Below are positions 13,470 to 13,791 of a stretch of DNA of 13,791 bases, piece by piece. The notes below the pieces were generated by a model. It searched no databases and was not told the DNA's origin. It was given only the letters and a program-made list of their open reading frames with translations. Position 1 is the first letter of the stretch, and each line of letters opens with the position of its first letter. The position numbers and the translations under genes were made by a program. The DNA is from an uncultured Collinsella sp. (GTDB taxonomy: Bacteria; Actinomycetota; Coriobacteriia; Coriobacteriales; Coriobacteriaceae), in the NCBI GenBank assembly GCA_900550735.1, contig URTD01000031.1, positions 1 to 13,791 of the forward strand, in the 5' to 3' direction.

Positions 13470-13791
13470 TTAAGCGAAGTAGGCTACGCCGCTCTCAAAG
13501 ATCGGCATGAACTTATCGCCGGGGACATGCTCGGGCACGTTGCGGTACAGATTGTCGCCGCGACGCTCGGCATGGCCCATCTTGCCCAGGACACGGCCGT
13601 CGGGGCTCGTGATGCCCTCGATGGCGAGTGCGGAGCCGTTGGGGTTGACGGAAAGATCCATGCTGGGCTTGCCGTCCTCGCCCACGTACTGCGTGGCGAC
13701 CTGGCCGTTGGCGATCAGCTGGGCGAGCACTTCGTCGTTGGCGACAAAGCGGCCCTCGCCGTGGCTGATGGCGACGGTGTAGGGGGCGTCC
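13470..13791 (-). CDS. purL: phosphoribosylformylglycinamidine synthase, C-terminal glutaminase end (partial)
   Basis: The last 106 residues are present and the gene continues past the right edge. The visible part is the end of a class I glutamine amidotransferase domain: DAPYTVAISHGEGRF, then NGSALAIEGITSPDGRVLGK, MGHAERRGDNLYRNVPEH and a final FESGVAYFA. The His and Glu of HAER correspond to the catalytic His/Glu of the glutaminase triad. The nucleophilic Cys would lie outside the window. The MGHxER form and the NLYRNV run resemble the long single-chain PurL of anaerobic Firmicutes and Coriobacteria, rather than a separate small PurQ, but a free PurQ-like protein cannot be excluded from this fragment. 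The enzyme converts FGAR to FGAM in purine synthesis. A strong terminator follows. Confidence 0.85.
   Translation of the reverse strand, partial: DAPYTVAISHGEGRFVANDEVLAQLIANGQVATQYVGEDGKPSMDLSVNPNGSALAIEGITSPDGRVLGKMGHAERRGDNLYRNVPEHVPGDKFMPIFESGVAYFA

Noticed and set aside
1..13791. CRISPR arrays, tRNA/rRNA genes, insertion sequences, phage or toxin-antitoxin genes
   Set aside because: No regularly spaced repeats, cloverleaf-like or rRNA-like stretches, transposase motifs, or terminal inverted repeats with target duplications were found on reading both strands.

Overview
The window reads as a high-GC, Gram-positive gut-type chromosome. A Coriobacteriia member close to Collinsella is the best guess. 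The basis is the GC-rich codon use, strong GGAGG-type ribosome sites, a sortase-type LAQTG anchor, an anaerobic flavin/iron-sulfur lactate oxidation set, and a single-chain type PurL with its glutaminase domain at the C-terminus. No search could be run, so the genus is inference.

Layout. (1) 1-609, minus: the N-terminal 203 residues of a DUF554 membrane protein, running off the left edge. (2) 728-3934, minus: five closely packed genes for exported or membrane-bound proteins. In transcription order they are a 98-aa cytoplasmic-looking protein, a 169-aa single-pass membrane protein, a 199-aa secreted beta-rich protein, a 93-aa mini-protein with an LAQTG sortase signal, and a 476-aa secreted cysteine-containing protein whose C-terminal part looks like the 199-aa protein. 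This is the least understood part of the window and the best candidate for an undescribed surface system. (3) 3935-4280: divergent control region with a perfect 8-bp inverted repeat and three 11-nt direct repeats beside a possible promoter. (4) 4281-7890, plus: FAD-dependent 2-hydroxyacid (D-lactate type) dehydrogenase, etfB, and an etfA with an N-terminal two-cluster ferredoxin region. Together they resemble the electron-confurcating lactate dehydrogenase/Etf complex of anaerobes, in which lactate oxidation by NAD+ is driven by co-oxidised reduced ferredoxin. The etfA gene is broken by a frameshift at about 7297-7309. (5) 7887-8699, minus: HD-domain hydrolase, sharing a CTAG palindrome with etfA as both stop codons. 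(6) 8826-9831, plus: azlC and azlD, a branched-chain amino acid exporter pair. (7) 9982-11004, plus: a KdgT-type 2-keto-3-deoxygluconate permease with a structured leader, followed by two hairpins. (8) 11194-12336, plus: a multi-pass membrane diguanylate cyclase with an intact GGDEF motif. (9) 12436-13371, minus: an EamA/DMT-type transporter. (10) 13470-13791, minus: the C-terminal end of PurL, followed by a clear intrinsic terminator.

Most genes are ordinary metabolism and transport. The surface-protein cluster and the broken etfA deserve attention. No tRNA, rRNA, CRISPR array, insertion sequence or phage gene was seen.
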